DNA of 64,000 nt from Anisus vortex (Eukaryota; Mollusca; Gastropoda; Planorbidae): the NCBI GenBank assembly GCA_949126835.1, contig OX421507.1:6298605-6362604 (forward strand), written 5' to 3'. The notes under the pieces are model-generated. The model saw only the letters and a list, made by a program, of their open reading frames with translations. It did no database searches and had not been told where the DNA came from. Numbering within the stretch: position 1 is the stretch's first letter; each line of letters begins with the position of its first letter. A program made the position numbers and the translations under genes. Positions 63,856 to 64,000 of the stretch are shown here, piece after piece.

Positions 63856-64000
63856 TGTGGGAATAACAGCGATACGTCATGTCAACGCTAAATGTCTTAG
63901 ATGTGTCTGTTTAAGAAATAAAGCCGGTTTACTCTACCGGCGACGCGGGGGGTGCTATTTGCTTATGTCAAGATACTACTGAATTCATGTTTTCGACAGA
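63856..64000. other. Window end, no gene seen
   Basis: No supported feature in the last 145 bases. Confidence 0.4.

Overview
This is a eukaryotic, animal-type window: AT-rich, without operons or bacterial signals, and built almost entirely of interspersed repeats. The transposon set (hAT elements related to SCAND3/ZBED5, ZMYM1 and EPM2AIP1, Jockey/CR1-like, RTE-like and I-like LINEs, and tRNA-headed SINEs), the many poly-G/C tracts and a heavily over-represented TAGGCCTA palindrome suggest a mollusc, most likely a heterobranch gastropod. That identification is inference from repeat style, not from a marker gene.

Only one convincing host gene is visible. It is an intronless coding exon (20126-20989, +) for a 287-residue TNF-receptor-like type I membrane protein with a signal peptide, one cysteine-rich region, a Thr/Ser-rich stalk, one transmembrane helix and a short tail without a death domain. 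Upstream lie a matching core promoter (TATA at 17167, TCATTC initiator at 17199), a predicted 5' untranslated exon ending in AAG/GTAAGT (17433) and a splice acceptor (20109) just before the start codon. I therefore propose a two-exon gene with a 2.7 kb intron full of SINEs. A second promoter of the same layout (GC box, TATA, TCATTC, then AAG/GTAAGT) sits at 62.46-62.87 kb, near the right edge, and probably starts another gene that runs out of the window.

Layout. 0-5 kb: LINE 3' end, then a hAT element with a 501-codon open transposase lying inside a broken ZMYM1-like hAT. 5-9.4 kb: RTE-like LINE scrap, a 1.27 kb foldback-like element, a CCHC gag-like relic and minisatellites. 9.7-16.5 kb: SINEs, MITEs and LINE scraps. 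17-21 kb: the TNFR-like gene. 21-32 kb: dispersed repeats, hAT MITEs with target duplications, and SINEs. 32-35 kb: a C-rich low-complexity block. 36-39 kb: two related defective hAT elements and a minisatellite. 42-54 kb: a duplicated segment, one copy carrying a 4.75 kb hAT (itself holding a LINE), plus a MITE split by an element with 50-bp perfect inverted termini. 54-61 kb: MITEs, an interrupted SINE, an I-like LINE with a tandem array, and a BED-hAT relative. 62-64 kb: the second promoter and a last MITE.

The strongest structural observations are the nested insertions whose target-site duplications and empty sites can be read directly, a SINE family that shares the 3' tail of the LINE at the left edge, four copies of an 81-bp TTAA-bounded mini-element, and the TAGGCCTA excess.
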